From the NCBI RefSeq assembly GCF_000472385.1, contig NZ_AWZU01000007.1, forward strand, positions 124,001 to 188,000: a DNA stretch of 64,000 nt, in the 5' to 3' direction. This document shows positions 49,589 to 57,926 of the stretch, in pieces (the first letter of the stretch is position 1; each line of letters opens with the position of its first letter). The DNA comes from Bradyrhizobium sp. ARR65. Its GTDB lineage: Bacteria; Pseudomonadota; Alphaproteobacteria; Rhizobiales; Xanthobacteraceae. A program made the position numbers and the translations under genes. The notes under the pieces are model-generated. The model saw only the letters and a program-made list of their open reading frames with translations, was not told the DNA's origin and did not search any database.

Positions 49589-50483
49589 CGCAATTCTGTA
49601 TGCGGCCAGGGGGGTCCACCGAGAGCTGCTTGCGAGCTATCGCGCGTTTAACTTTACTCTGCAGCTTCTGAAAGGCCCGGAATTCAATCTGCCTGATACG
49701 CTCGGGCGAAATGCCAAATTCGGCCCCAAGCCTATCGAGCGTCATCGGCTCATCCGCGAGCCACCGCGCCTCGATGATGCGCCGCTCCCGCTGGCCGAGG
49801 ACGGTTAGCGCCTCGTTCAGCGCTTTCCCTCGTATCGCCAACTCGTCGGCATCGGCGAGTCGCGATTCTTGGTCGGAATCCTCGTCGACGAGATGGTCCT
49901 GCCATTCACCTGGACCACCGTCGCTCTGGACTTGCACGTTAAGCGAGAAGTCGCCACCGAGGCGTCGATTCATTTCGACGACCTCCTGCTTGGGGACACC
50001 GAGGTCTCGCGCAATCAGCTGGATGTGATCGGGATGCAGATCGCCTTCCTCGATCGCCGAGATGCGACCCTTCGCTTTGCGCAGGTTGAAGAACAGCTTC
50101 TTCTGGTTGGCCGTGGTGCCGATCTTCACCAGCGACCACGAACGCAGGATGTATTCATGGATCGCTGCCTTAATCCACCAGATGGCATAGGTGGCGAATC
50201 GAACGCCCCTCTCTGGATCGAAGCGCTTAACCGCGTTCATCAGCCCGACATTGCCCTCTGAAATCAAGTCGGAGACCGGCAGCCCATAACCGCGATAGCC
50301 GATGGCGACTTTGGCGGCGAGCCGCAGATGGCTGGTGACGAGCGAATGCGCCGCGTTTGCGTCGCCCTGCTCACGCCAGCGCTTCACCAGCCTGTATTCT
50401 TCGTCGGGTCTCAACATGGGAAAACGACCGACTTCTCTCAGATAGCGAGCAGTGCTGCCGGAAATCAAGGTTGCAGCTTGCAT
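49572..50483 (-). CDS. rpoH: RNA polymerase heat-shock sigma factor (sigma-32, RpoH)
   Basis: 303 residues. Region 2: LVTSHLRLAAKVAIGYRGYG, SDLISEGNVGLMNAVKRFDP, FATYAIWWIKAAIHEYILRS. The RpoH-specific box LFFNLRKAKGRI (QKKLFFNLR) is intact. Region 4.2: MTLDRLGAEFGISPERIRQI. Directs RNA polymerase to heat-shock or oxidative-stress promoters. Alphaproteobacteria often have two or three rpoH genes, and this looks like an accessory one (lacks the usual N-terminus PALSP). The start at 50483 has GGAGATCGAC upstream. Confidence 0.9.
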   Translation of the reverse strand: MQAATLISGSTARYLREVGRFPMLRPDEEYRLVKRWREQGDANAAHSLVTSHLRLAAKVAIGYRGYGLPVSDLISEGNVGLMNAVKRFDPERGVRFATYAIWWIKAAIHEYILRSWSLVKIGTTANQKKLFFNLRKAKGRISAIEEGDLHPDHIQLIARDLGVPKQEVVEMNRRLGGDFSLNVQVQSDGGPGEWQDHLVDEDSDQESRLADADELAIRGKALNEALTVLGQRERRIIEARWLADEPMTLDRLGAEFGISPERIRQIEFRAFQKLQSKVKRAIARKQLSVDPPGRIQNCASQMR

Positions 50484-50881
50484 GTCGATCTCCATGCCGA
50501 AAACCAGCTCGAACCGCGAGCCGATCCTTGAGCAACGTTGTGCACTCGCGACTCCGCGAAATCCTGCAGCCGGCGCTCGCCGCTCGCTGAAATTCGGATA
50601 ACGGGCACTCGTAGCGGCTAGCGAGGAACATGCAGGGCGTCCTACCCTGCTATTGGGAGCCCCTCTCATTCGACTAGGCCACGCGCCTACGAACCTCTCA
50701 ATCGTCCGGAGGTTGATATGATTGACCAAGTGGTGTCGCCCGCACTTACTCGCGGTTTACCGCTCACATACTTTGGTTCCCCCTGCGATACCTTGGTTTG
50801 GCATCCGGCTACTGCTCCTACTGAAATTCGAGGAGCTGACTATCTAAGGCCGGCTGGTGTGTCATCATCTCGGAGCCACTG
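50484..50881. other. Divergent spacer between rpoH and the lactate-dehydrogenase-like relic
   Basis: About 400 bp with no supported gene. The plus-strand frames here are shadows of the out-of-frame rpoH extension. It presumably contains the rpoH promoter. Confidence 0.4.
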
Positions 50882-51821
50882 ATGAAGATCGGCATTATTA
50901 GGACAGGAAATGTCGGCTGCGCGTGTGCGATAGCCGCTGCCGTGCGCGGCAGCGCAAGCAAGATTCTCCTGGTCAACCGCACCCGGGAAAACCGCAGAAG
51001 CCGTAGCGACCGACATTCGATACGGCATCCCCCTCGGACGCAAAGTCGAGATCGCCGACGGCGACTACGACGATCTCGAAGGCGCCGAGGTCTTGTTGAT
51101 CACCTCCGGGCTGAACGAAAAAACCGGAGGGGCCACTTCCCGCAACGATCCGCAGGGCCGTCTCAGGCTCTTGGAAAAGAACGCCCAGATCTATCGCGAC
51201 ATTATTCCGAGGATCGTGAATGCCGCGCCGCGAGCCGTGCGGCTCGTTGTTACCGACCCGCCGGATCCACTTGCGGACGTGGCGCGCGAGGCAGCCGCCG
51301 GCGCTATCGTCCTGAGTGCCGGCACGTATCTCGACAGTCAGCGCTTCCGCGTTCACCTTGGCAAATATTTCGGCGTTGATCCCGCGCATGTCGAAGCCCA
51401 TGTCATTGGCGACCATGGGACGGCCCAGGTGTTTCTCTGGTCATCCGCCCGGGTGGGCGGCGTTCCGATCGCCGCTTTGCTTAAAAGTCGGGGAGAAAAG
51501 CTCGCTGACCTACGAGAGAAGGTAGAAAAGGAGGTTCGTTACGCCAACATCACGATCATCGAGGCTCATAACGCCAGCCAGTATGGTATCGGAATCGTGT
51601 CCGCCCGTATTGCCGAAATGGTTTGCAACGACGAACGCGCCGTGATCCAGATCGGAAGCTTTCAGACCAAATTTGGCGTCACTCTCTCGTTGCCACACGT
51701 CGTTGGAAGGGGCGGTGTTCTCGACGTGTTGGAGCCTGACATGTCGGACGAAGAGCGTGTTGGCCTTCAGAGAAGCGCCGGATTTCTGAAAACGGCAATG
51801 GACGGTATTCGCGGCACGTAG
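50882..51821 (+). pseudogene. L-lactate/malate dehydrogenase-family gene with one frameshift
   Basis: The first frame gives MKIGIIRTGNVGCACAIAAA and VRGSASKILLVNRTRE. From about 50988 the frame +1 continues KTAEAVATDIRYGIPLGRKV, LLITSGLNEKTGG, VTDPPDPLADVAREAA, HVIGDHGTAQVFLWSSARVG and ends at 51821. Together they form a complete ~312-residue NAD-dependent 2-hydroxyacid dehydrogenase with the HGDH-type catalytic His (GDHG). Unusual changes (GRTGNVG for GxGxVG; VTDPPD for VTNPVD) suggest a divergent member. The single indel is in an AAAA run, so a sequencing slip or a recent mutation are both possible. Confidence 0.75.
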
Positions 51822-51832
51822 GGGATCTTCCG

Positions 51833-52328
51833 TCAGTGATGCTCCGATGCCTTCTGCGGAGAGTTCAGTGCTGCTGCGGCGACGCTTGCGATCCCGGTGT
51901 CGGTCTCCTTGCTCAAGCCGGCAATTCCCACTGCGCCAACGACCTCGCTATTTAGCCGTATTGGCATGCCGCCGCGCAGCACCATGGTGCCGGAGGTGAT
52001 GAATGCAGTTCTGCCCTTATTGATGGCGTCCTCGATCTCCGCCGTAGGTCGTTGTAGCCGAGCAGCCGTTCGTGCCTTCTGGATGGCGAGTTCCGCGCTT
52101 GCCGGGCGGACACCATCCATGCGCTGGAAAGCAAGCAGATCCCCAGCGGGATCAACTACCGCGATGGCTGAAGGCGCATTCTGTTGCAGCGCACGATCCT
52201 GGCTGCCTGCAGGACCGTCTGGGCCCGGCTTGATCGAGGACCGAGATGTTGATGGTCTGTGCCTCGGCCGACATACAAAAGACCGTTGCAAATATTGCAG
52301 CGCTAATTCCGAGTTTTGTCGTAGCCAT
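51833..52328 (-). pseudogene. GlcG/HbpS-family (DUF336) exported protein, frameshifted
   Basis: The start at 52328 encodes a signal peptide (MATTKLGISAAIFATVFCMS, AEAQ). The reading then changes frame twice (LDQAG; TVLQAARIV; ALQQNAP) before SAIAVVDPAGDLLAFQRMDG, AELAIQKARTAARLQRPTA and GGMPIRLNSEVVGAVGIAGL in the last frame. The second part is the typical GlcG/HbpS haem-degrading-like fold. Without the frame changes a ~164-residue periplasmic protein results. Convergent with the dehydrogenase relic. Confidence 0.65.
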
Positions 52329-52644
52329 CTGAAGCCTGTTCGGCGCAAGAGCACCGTCGCTGAATTGAGATTAATGCCGCTGGGCAGCGTCCCGCGACAG
52401 CTTTAACCGCTCCGCCTGATATAGGAGCAAGCGACCCTCCTCCTCATCACGATTGAGTGCCCGGCGAATGGAGCCAAGCGCAATGCTGGCGGCCGTGCAG
52501 CAATTCGATTGACACACAGGTGAAATTTCTTCTCCGCAAGAACTCGCCAAGTTGAGCAAAGCCCGGCAAGCGATAGGACGCGCCGCGTCTAGATTGCCTT
52601 TAACTGCCCGACCGCGACAGAGCGTACTTCTCAGCGAGGACACA
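52329..52644. other. Spacer upstream of catalase
   Basis: About 316 bp without a supported gene. Probable catalase promoter. No OxyR-, Irr- or Fur-like box could be recognised by eye. Confidence 0.4.
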
Positions 52645-54117
52645 ATGACCAAGAGACTTAGGCTGACGACCGAAAGCGGCATGCCGGTCGCCGATAATCA
52701 GAACTCGATCACGGCCGGGCCGATGGGGCCGGTGCTGATGCAGGATTTTCATCTGATTGAACGGCTGGCGCATCAGAACCGCGAGCGCATCCCCGAGCGT
52801 ACGGTGCACGCCAAGGGATCGGGCGCCTACGGGACGCTGAGCGTGACCAACGACATCACCCGCTATACTCGCGCTGCGGCACTCTCGAAGATCGGCAAGA
52901 AAACCGAAGCGTTCCTGCGCTTCTCCACCGTCGCCGGTGAACGCGGCGCGGCGGATGCCGAGCGCGACGTTCGCGGTTTCGCGTTGCGCCTCTACACCGA
53001 GGACGGCAATTGGGACATTGTCGGCAATAATACGCCGGTATTCTTCATCCGAGATCCCCTGAAATTCCCCGACTTCATCCACACCCAGAAGCGCCATCCC
53101 AGGAGCAACCTGCGTTCGCCGACGGCGATGTGGGATTTCTGGTCGCTGTCGCCGGAAAGCCTGCACCAGGTCACCATCCTGATGTCCGATCGCGGCCTGC
53201 CGCAGAGCTTCCGCAATGTCGATGGTTTCGGCTCCCATACTTACTCGCTCATCAACCTTGCGAACGAACGATACTGGGTCAAGTTCCACTTCAAGACCCT
53301 GCAGGGGATCAAGAACTGGACCAATGCGGAAGCCGCCGAGAAAGTCGCACAAGACCGCGAGACGCATCAGCGCGACCTCTATGAAGCGATTGAGCGCGGT
53401 GACTTTCCACGGTGGAAATTCTCCGTGCAGGTAATGCCGGAGATTGACGTCGGCAAACACTGGTACAACCCGTTCGACCTGACAAAGGTCTGGCCGCACA
53501 AGGACTATCCGCTGATTGAGGTCGGCATCCTCGAATTGAACCGCAATCCCGAGAACTATTTTGCGGAAGTCGAGCAGGCGGCACTTTCGCCCGCCAATAT
53601 CGTGCCGGGCGTCGGCCATTCGCCCGACAAAGTGCTACAAGCCCGCATATTCTCCTATGCCGATGCGCACCGCTACCGCGTAGGCGTCAACGCCGAGCAG
53701 CTCCCTGTCAACAAGCCGCGCTGCCCGGTAAACACCTATCATGCCGATGGCGCCATGCGGCTCCAGGGCCATCCTTATCCGGATGCCTACTACGAGCCGA
53801 ACTCGATGGGAGGCCCGGTTCAGGATGAACGCTTCCGCGAGCCCCCACTGAAGATTTTCGGCGATGCCGATCGATACAATCATCGCGACGGCAACGACGA
53901 TTACCGCCAGCCTGGCGAACTGTTCCGGCTGATGACGGCTAGGCAGAAGGACCAGCTCTTCCAGAACATCAAAGATGCCATGGAGGGAGTCCCGCTCGAA
54001 ATCATCAGGCGCCAGCTTGCCCACTTCTACAGGGCCGATCCGGAATATGGCATCGGCGCTGCAGAGCGCCTTGGACTGACGGCATCCGATATCTCACCGA
54101 CAGTGGCCCCCGAATAG
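52645..54117 (+). CDS. katA: Monofunctional haem catalase, small-subunit type
   Basis: 490 residues, the usual size for clade III catalases. Catalytic His55 ([12 protein letters not shown]), Asn128 ([11 protein letters not shown]), and proximal Tyr in [14 protein letters not shown]. Splits H2O2 to water and oxygen in the cytosol. The ATG at 52645 has GAGGACACA upstream. Located next to a decayed MbfA iron exporter gene, also part of peroxide/iron defence. Confidence 0.95.
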   Translation: MTKRLRLTTESGMPVADNQNSITAGPMGPVLMQDFHLIERLAHQNRERIPERTVHAKGSGAYGTLSVTNDITRYTRAAALSKIGKKTEAFLRFSTVAGERGAADAERDVRGFALRLYTEDGNWDIVGNNTPVFFIRDPLKFPDFIHTQKRHPRSNLRSPTAMWDFWSLSPESLHQVTILMSDRGLPQSFRNVDGFGSHTYSLINLANERYWVKFHFKTLQGIKNWTNAEAAEKVAQDRETHQRDLYEAIERGDFPRWKFSVQVMPEIDVGKHWYNPFDLTKVWPHKDYPLIEVGILELNRNPENYFAEVEQAALSPANIVPGVGHSPDKVLQARIFSYADAHRYRVGVNAEQLPVNKPRCPVNTYHADGAMRLQGHPYPDAYYEPNSMGGPVQDERFREPPLKIFGDADRYNHRDGNDDYRQPGELFRLMTARQKDQLFQNIKDAMEGVPLEIIRRQLAHFYRADPEYGIGAAERLGLTASDISPTVAPE

Positions 54118-54165
54118 AGGAACACGACCCCCGCATCACTTCCAAGCCAAGCAAAAAGGGCTGCC

Positions 54166-55105
54166 GCGAAGAATTTCTCAGATTTGACCGAGCGCGAGCT
54201 GCTGGCAGTCGCGATCGCCTCGGAGGAGGAAGATAGCCGCATCTACATGACATTCGCCGAGGATTTCGCGGACCGCTATCCGGACAAGGTGTTCGAGGAG
54301 ATGGCCACGCGGTCATCGACATTTGCTTTTGGAAATGTATGAAAAGCGTTTTGGCAAAGGTCTCCCGCTTATCCGGAAAGAAGATGTCAGAGGATTCCTG
54401 AAGCGCCGTCCGGTCTGGCTGACGAAGAACCAGTCGCTGGACACTATTCGCAATGAAGTCGACGCTAGGAGTTCGAAGCCGAACGCTTTTATGCCAAGGC
54501 GGCTGCACACGCCGAGAACGCCAGCATACGCCGGTTGCTCTGCGACCTTGCCGATGCGGAAAAGGATGACGAGCAGTTCGCGGCGAAGCTGACCGATCGG
54601 ATCTTGAACCCGGATGCACGCGAGGCCGAGGACAAGACGCGGCGTCGGGTGTTCGTCCTGCAATATGTCCAGCCGGGTTGATGGATGGTTCGGTGTCGAC
54701 GTCGGCGCCGCTGTTCGCCGCTGCTTTTGCTAAGCACCAGAACGGGCAGACCTTGCTGGTGGGATTGGCGACCTCGATCGGCGCCGGCATCAGCATGGGG
54801 TTTGCCGAGGCTTTATCCGACGACGGACTGCTAACCGGACGCGGTTCGCCCTGGCTGCGCGGATTAACCTGCGGGCTGATGACCACAGTCGGCGGTCTCG
54901 GCCACTCGATGCCCTATCTCGTTCCTGGCCCAATGCCTTCTTGATTGCTACCGCAGTTGCTGGCGTCGTGGTGTTCTTCGAATTGTGGGCAATCGCTTTT
55001 ATTCGTGCGCGTTACATGGACACGCCGTTCTTGAAGGCCGTATTCCAGATCGTGCTCGGTGGCGTCATTGTGCTCGCAGTCGGTATTCTCATCGGCGCAG
55101 CCTAG
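54166..55105 (+). pseudogene. mbfA: Membrane-bound ferritin A (rubrerythrin-VIT fusion, MbfA), inactivated
   Basis: In order: KNFSDLTERELLAVAIASEE, DSRIYMTFAEDFADRYPD (ferritin-like Glu-rich helices), LLEMYEKRFGKGLPLIRKED, FYAKAAAHAENASIRRLLCD, then the VIT-type membrane half (LMDGSVSTSAPLFAAAFAKH; ISMGFAEALSDDGLLTGRGS; FFELWAIAFIRARYMDTPFL). The codon where Met is expected is GCG (54166-54168), and several frame changes break the chain. MbfA exports iron under peroxide stress in Bradyrhizobium and Agrobacterium. Here it is dead, immediately downstream of the catalase. Confidence 0.85.
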
Positions 55106-55290
55106 ACTTAGACCGTGATCGGACGTCCTGGTCGCGGGACGCGATGCAATCTCGTTAACGCCTTTCACCTCAATCGGGACCCCGCGTCGTGCAGAGGGCA
55201 AGAACACCGCGATCCCAGCAAGCCGCAACAAGCAAGATTGGCACGACCCGCCTAGACTCGTCGCGGTCTCAATTGCGAGGTGCTCAAAAC

Positions 55291-55683
55291 ATGCGAAACA
55301 GAACTGATGCAGTTCTCGCTGCTTTCGCTACTATCGCAGCAAGCGCCGCAGTGGTCGCCGCTCCATCGTCGGCCAGCGCGGCCGGGAGCGCAGCAGCGGG
55401 GCAGCAGGTGTTCGCGCGCTGCGCGGCCTGTCATTCGACAAAGCCAGGCGAAAACAAGATCGGCCCATCGCTCGCCGGCGTCGTCGGGCGCAAAAGCGGA
55501 ACGGAAGCCGGCTACAACTACTCACCAGCGTTGAAGGCGGCGAATATCAGCTGGGACGAACATAGCCTCGACCAGTTTCTCGCCAACCCGGCCGCCGATA
55601 TCCATGGTACCAAGATGTTCATTTCGGTGCCGAACGCGACGGACCGCCAGAATGTGATCGCCTATCTGGAGACCTTGAAGTGA
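55291..55683 (+). CDS. Class I c-type cytochrome
   Basis: 130 residues. Signal peptide to about residue 30 (SSASA). Haem attached at Cys44/Cys47/His48 (FARCAACHST). Met109 (GTKMFIS) is the sixth ligand. Loop KIGPSLAGVVGRKSG and C-terminal helix VIAYLETLK are typical of cytochrome c2/c550. Soluble periplasmic electron carrier. A plausible acceptor for the two aldehyde oxidases and donor to the dihaem peroxidase encoded convergently. Confidence 0.92.
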   Translation: MRNRTDAVLAAFATIAASAAVVAAPSSASAAGSAAAGQQVFARCAACHSTKPGENKIGPSLAGVVGRKSGTEAGYNYSPALKAANISWDEHSLDQFLANPAADIHGTKMFISVPNATDRQNVIAYLETLK

Positions 55684-55742
55684 TCGATTGCGCGTTTTTC
55701 TAGCGCGGCGTGAAGTATCCCTTGGCGTCGATCGCGCGACAG

Positions 55743-57200
55743 TTACCGCTGCATAAAGCCGTCGCTAAGCGTCTGCATGAAGCTCACCAGCGCATCTTCC
55801 TCCTCGTCGGAAAGGCCGAGCTTACCAACGAATTTGGTATTCATGTTCTTCGTCGACTCCGGCGCAGGCCAGCACGTAATGCCCTCGCCGGGGTCATTGG
55901 GGCTGCAGCGCCGCAGGACGTCGCGTGTATTGTAGAAATGCACGATCGATTTGAGACTCTTGAAATAGCCATTGTGTCCATAAGCCTTGATGAAAGTGGC
56001 ATTGGGCCGCTTGTCGACATTGCGCAACGTCGGGACCTGGAAGCGCCCCTCGTTCTGCGGTGCGAGCGGCACCCAGTGCGCATCGACTTCCGAAGGCTGG
56101 CTCAGCAGGTGATCCGTGGCGAGAAAGCCGGCGACGCCGGGATCGACATAAGAAGAGCCGGCCGGGTTGGCGAGGTAGCCCGCTGCATCAGGTCGCGCTT
56201 CGGCGTAATAGGGCAGCAATGGGTTCGCGGGCGTTCCGATATTGCTCGCGGTGAAGTCGGTGAACAGTGGGTCTTCGCCGGGGCCGCCGTCGCGGTGGCA
56301 ATTGTTACATTGCGCCTTGCCGCGGAACAGCGCGTAACCCGCCTGCTCCTGGGGTGTGAACTGCGCCCTGCCCGCCTGCACTGCATCGAACTTGGAGGTA
56401 AGCGCGGTCACCTCTGCGGAAGCCTCATAGCTCGCGATCGACTGCGCCATCTGATCAAACGTGGCTGCGGCGCGGCCGCGATCTACCGGTGTCAAGTGAA
56501 CCGGCATCTTGTCATTGTCAGTGGCCGGACCCGGCCGATTGCATACCTGCTCGACATCATTCGGCCATTGAATTGCAAAGGCTTGCTCGCCCCAGACCAT
56601 CTCGAAGAGGCCGCGATAGGGTCGCTGTGAAGCCCGGTATACTGCACAGGCGATGTCAGGCAATCCCATCTCGACCGGATTGGTTGGTGGGCCCTCGGCC
56701 TGTTCGGCCGCGGGATTGCCCAGGCGGCGACCAGTTGCACGCATGTCCCAGAAATTGCCGCCGACCAAATCACCCTGGCCGGGATTGTAATGCAACACGG
56801 GCGAAAGCGGTGCGTAGGCGTGCGACTGCGGCTTGCGGTTGCTGGAGCGGGTCCGCACCGAACCAGGATAGGAGCCGGTGGTGCGATTGAGCTCGGATAT
56901 CGGCCCGGTGAAGCCAGTTTCAGGCGTGTGGCAGAACGCACATGCCTCGTTGCGATTCACCGACAGCTCCTTATCGTAGAGCATCAGTTTGCCGAGCAGC
57001 TCGATCTGCTGCACCTGGTTATTCGGCGGTGGGGATAGCCGCTGGAGCACTTCGGTCTCGATCCGGTCAATATCAGCCTCAACCTTCTCGATTTCCTCCA
57101 GCGCGGCCGGCGATAGATTCGTGCTCGCCTCCTCCGCGCATACAATCGCGGCGCTAAGCGTGGCGAGCATTGCAATGGCCGAGCTGATCCAGAGATTCAT
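55743..57200 (-). CDS. Dihaem cytochrome c peroxidase / MauG family protein
   Basis: 485 residues. Signal peptide (MNLWISSAIAMLATLSAAIV). First haem motif CAFCH at Cys87-His91, second CNNCH near residue 300. The family segments LGKLMLYDKELS, GNFWDMRATGRRLGNP, MAQSIASYEAS and FQVPTLRNVDKRPNATFIKA are present. Reduces H2O2 with electrons from small cytochromes or oxidises protein side chains. The extra ~100 residues over CcpA and the FWDMRA motif point to the larger MauG-like subgroup. Periplasmic. Convergent with the cytochrome c gene. Confidence 0.88.
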   Translation of the reverse strand: MNLWISSAIAMLATLSAAIVCAEEASTNLSPAALEEIEKVEADIDRIETEVLQRLSPPPNNQVQQIELLGKLMLYDKELSVNRNEACAFCHTPETGFTGPISELNRTTGSYPGSVRTRSSNRKPQSHAYAPLSPVLHYNPGQGDLVGGNFWDMRATGRRLGNPAAEQAEGPPTNPVEMGLPDIACAVYRASQRPYRGLFEMVWGEQAFAIQWPNDVEQVCNRPGPATDNDKMPVHLTPVDRGRAAATFDQMAQSIASYEASAEVTALTSKFDAVQAGRAQFTPQEQAGYALFRGKAQCNNCHRDGGPGEDPLFTDFTASNIGTPANPLLPYYAEARPDAAGYLANPAGSSYVDPGVAGFLATDHLLSQPSEVDAHWVPLAPQNEGRFQVPTLRNVDKRPNATFIKAYGHNGYFKSLKSIVHFYNTRDVLRRCSPNDPGEGITCWPAPESTKNMNTKFVGKLGLSDEEEDALVSFMQTLSDGFMQR

Positions 57201-57473
57201 TCCGGCATTGTCCTAAAAGTGGAAGCGCCTTCCCGCAGCGTTCTCAGCGATGCCGGGCAGGAACGCTTGTTGGGAATTGCTCCAACAGCCGAATTCCTGC
57301 CTGAAGCAGCTTTCGTCAAACCGACCGAGCCTCCTGCGCTCCTTAGCCGCCGTCAGCGCCGAACCCAAATCACGATCGCAGCAACTGCGGTCAATAAACC
57401 GCAAGCACCCTCAAGAGGGCCATCGCCATGGTGATTAGCTTGCGTTCATCTCACCAGTGTTGCGAGAATTGAT

Positions 57474-57926
57474 ATGCCACAAATCAACATCAACGGTGCT
57501 GTGCACGACGTTGACGCCGATCCACAAATGCCTCTGCTGTGGGTGATCCGCGATCTTGTCGGTTTAACCGGCACCAAATTTGGCTGCGGCGTCGGCGCTT
57601 GCGGCGCCTGCACTGTGCACCTGGACGGGGACGCGGTGCGTTCCTGCGTCACGCCGCTGTCAGCAGCCACGGGGCACAAGATTGTAACCATCGAAGGGCT
57701 GAGCACTGACGGCACACATCCCGTGCAGCGCGCCTGGCAGGCCAACAACGTACCCCAGTGCGGCTATTGCCAGCCTGGCCAGATCATGCAGGCGGCCGCC
57801 CTGCTGAAGCAGACCGCCAAGCCGACCGATCAGGAAATCACCGATGCCATGTCGGGCAACATTTGCCGTTGCGGCACCTATGTGCGGATTCGCGCGGCAA
57901 TCAAGTCAGTCGCCGAGGCCATGTGA
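57474..57926 (+). CDS. (2Fe-2S)-binding subunit of a second IorA-like oxidase
   Basis: 150 residues with both [2Fe-2S] domains: [12 protein letters not shown] and a following Cys, then [12 protein letters not shown] and [11 protein letters not shown]. Paralogue of the protein at 28681. The stop overlaps the start of the large subunit (TGATG). Electrons probably go to the cytochrome c encoded nearby. Weak ribosome site. Confidence 0.9.
   Translation: MPQININGAVHDVDADPQMPLLWVIRDLVGLTGTKFGCGVGACGACTVHLDGDAVRSCVTPLSAATGHKIVTIEGLSTDGTHPVQRAWQANNVPQCGYCQPGQIMQAAALLKQTAKPTDQEITDAMSGNICRCGTYVRIRAAIKSVAEAM

Noticed and set aside
42578..50780. Shared 11-mer ATACTTTGGTT (revcomp near 42.58 kb, direct near 50.77 kb) as a common operator
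   Set aside because: Many 11-mer matches are expected by chance in 64 kb, and no dyad or second element accompanies these two.
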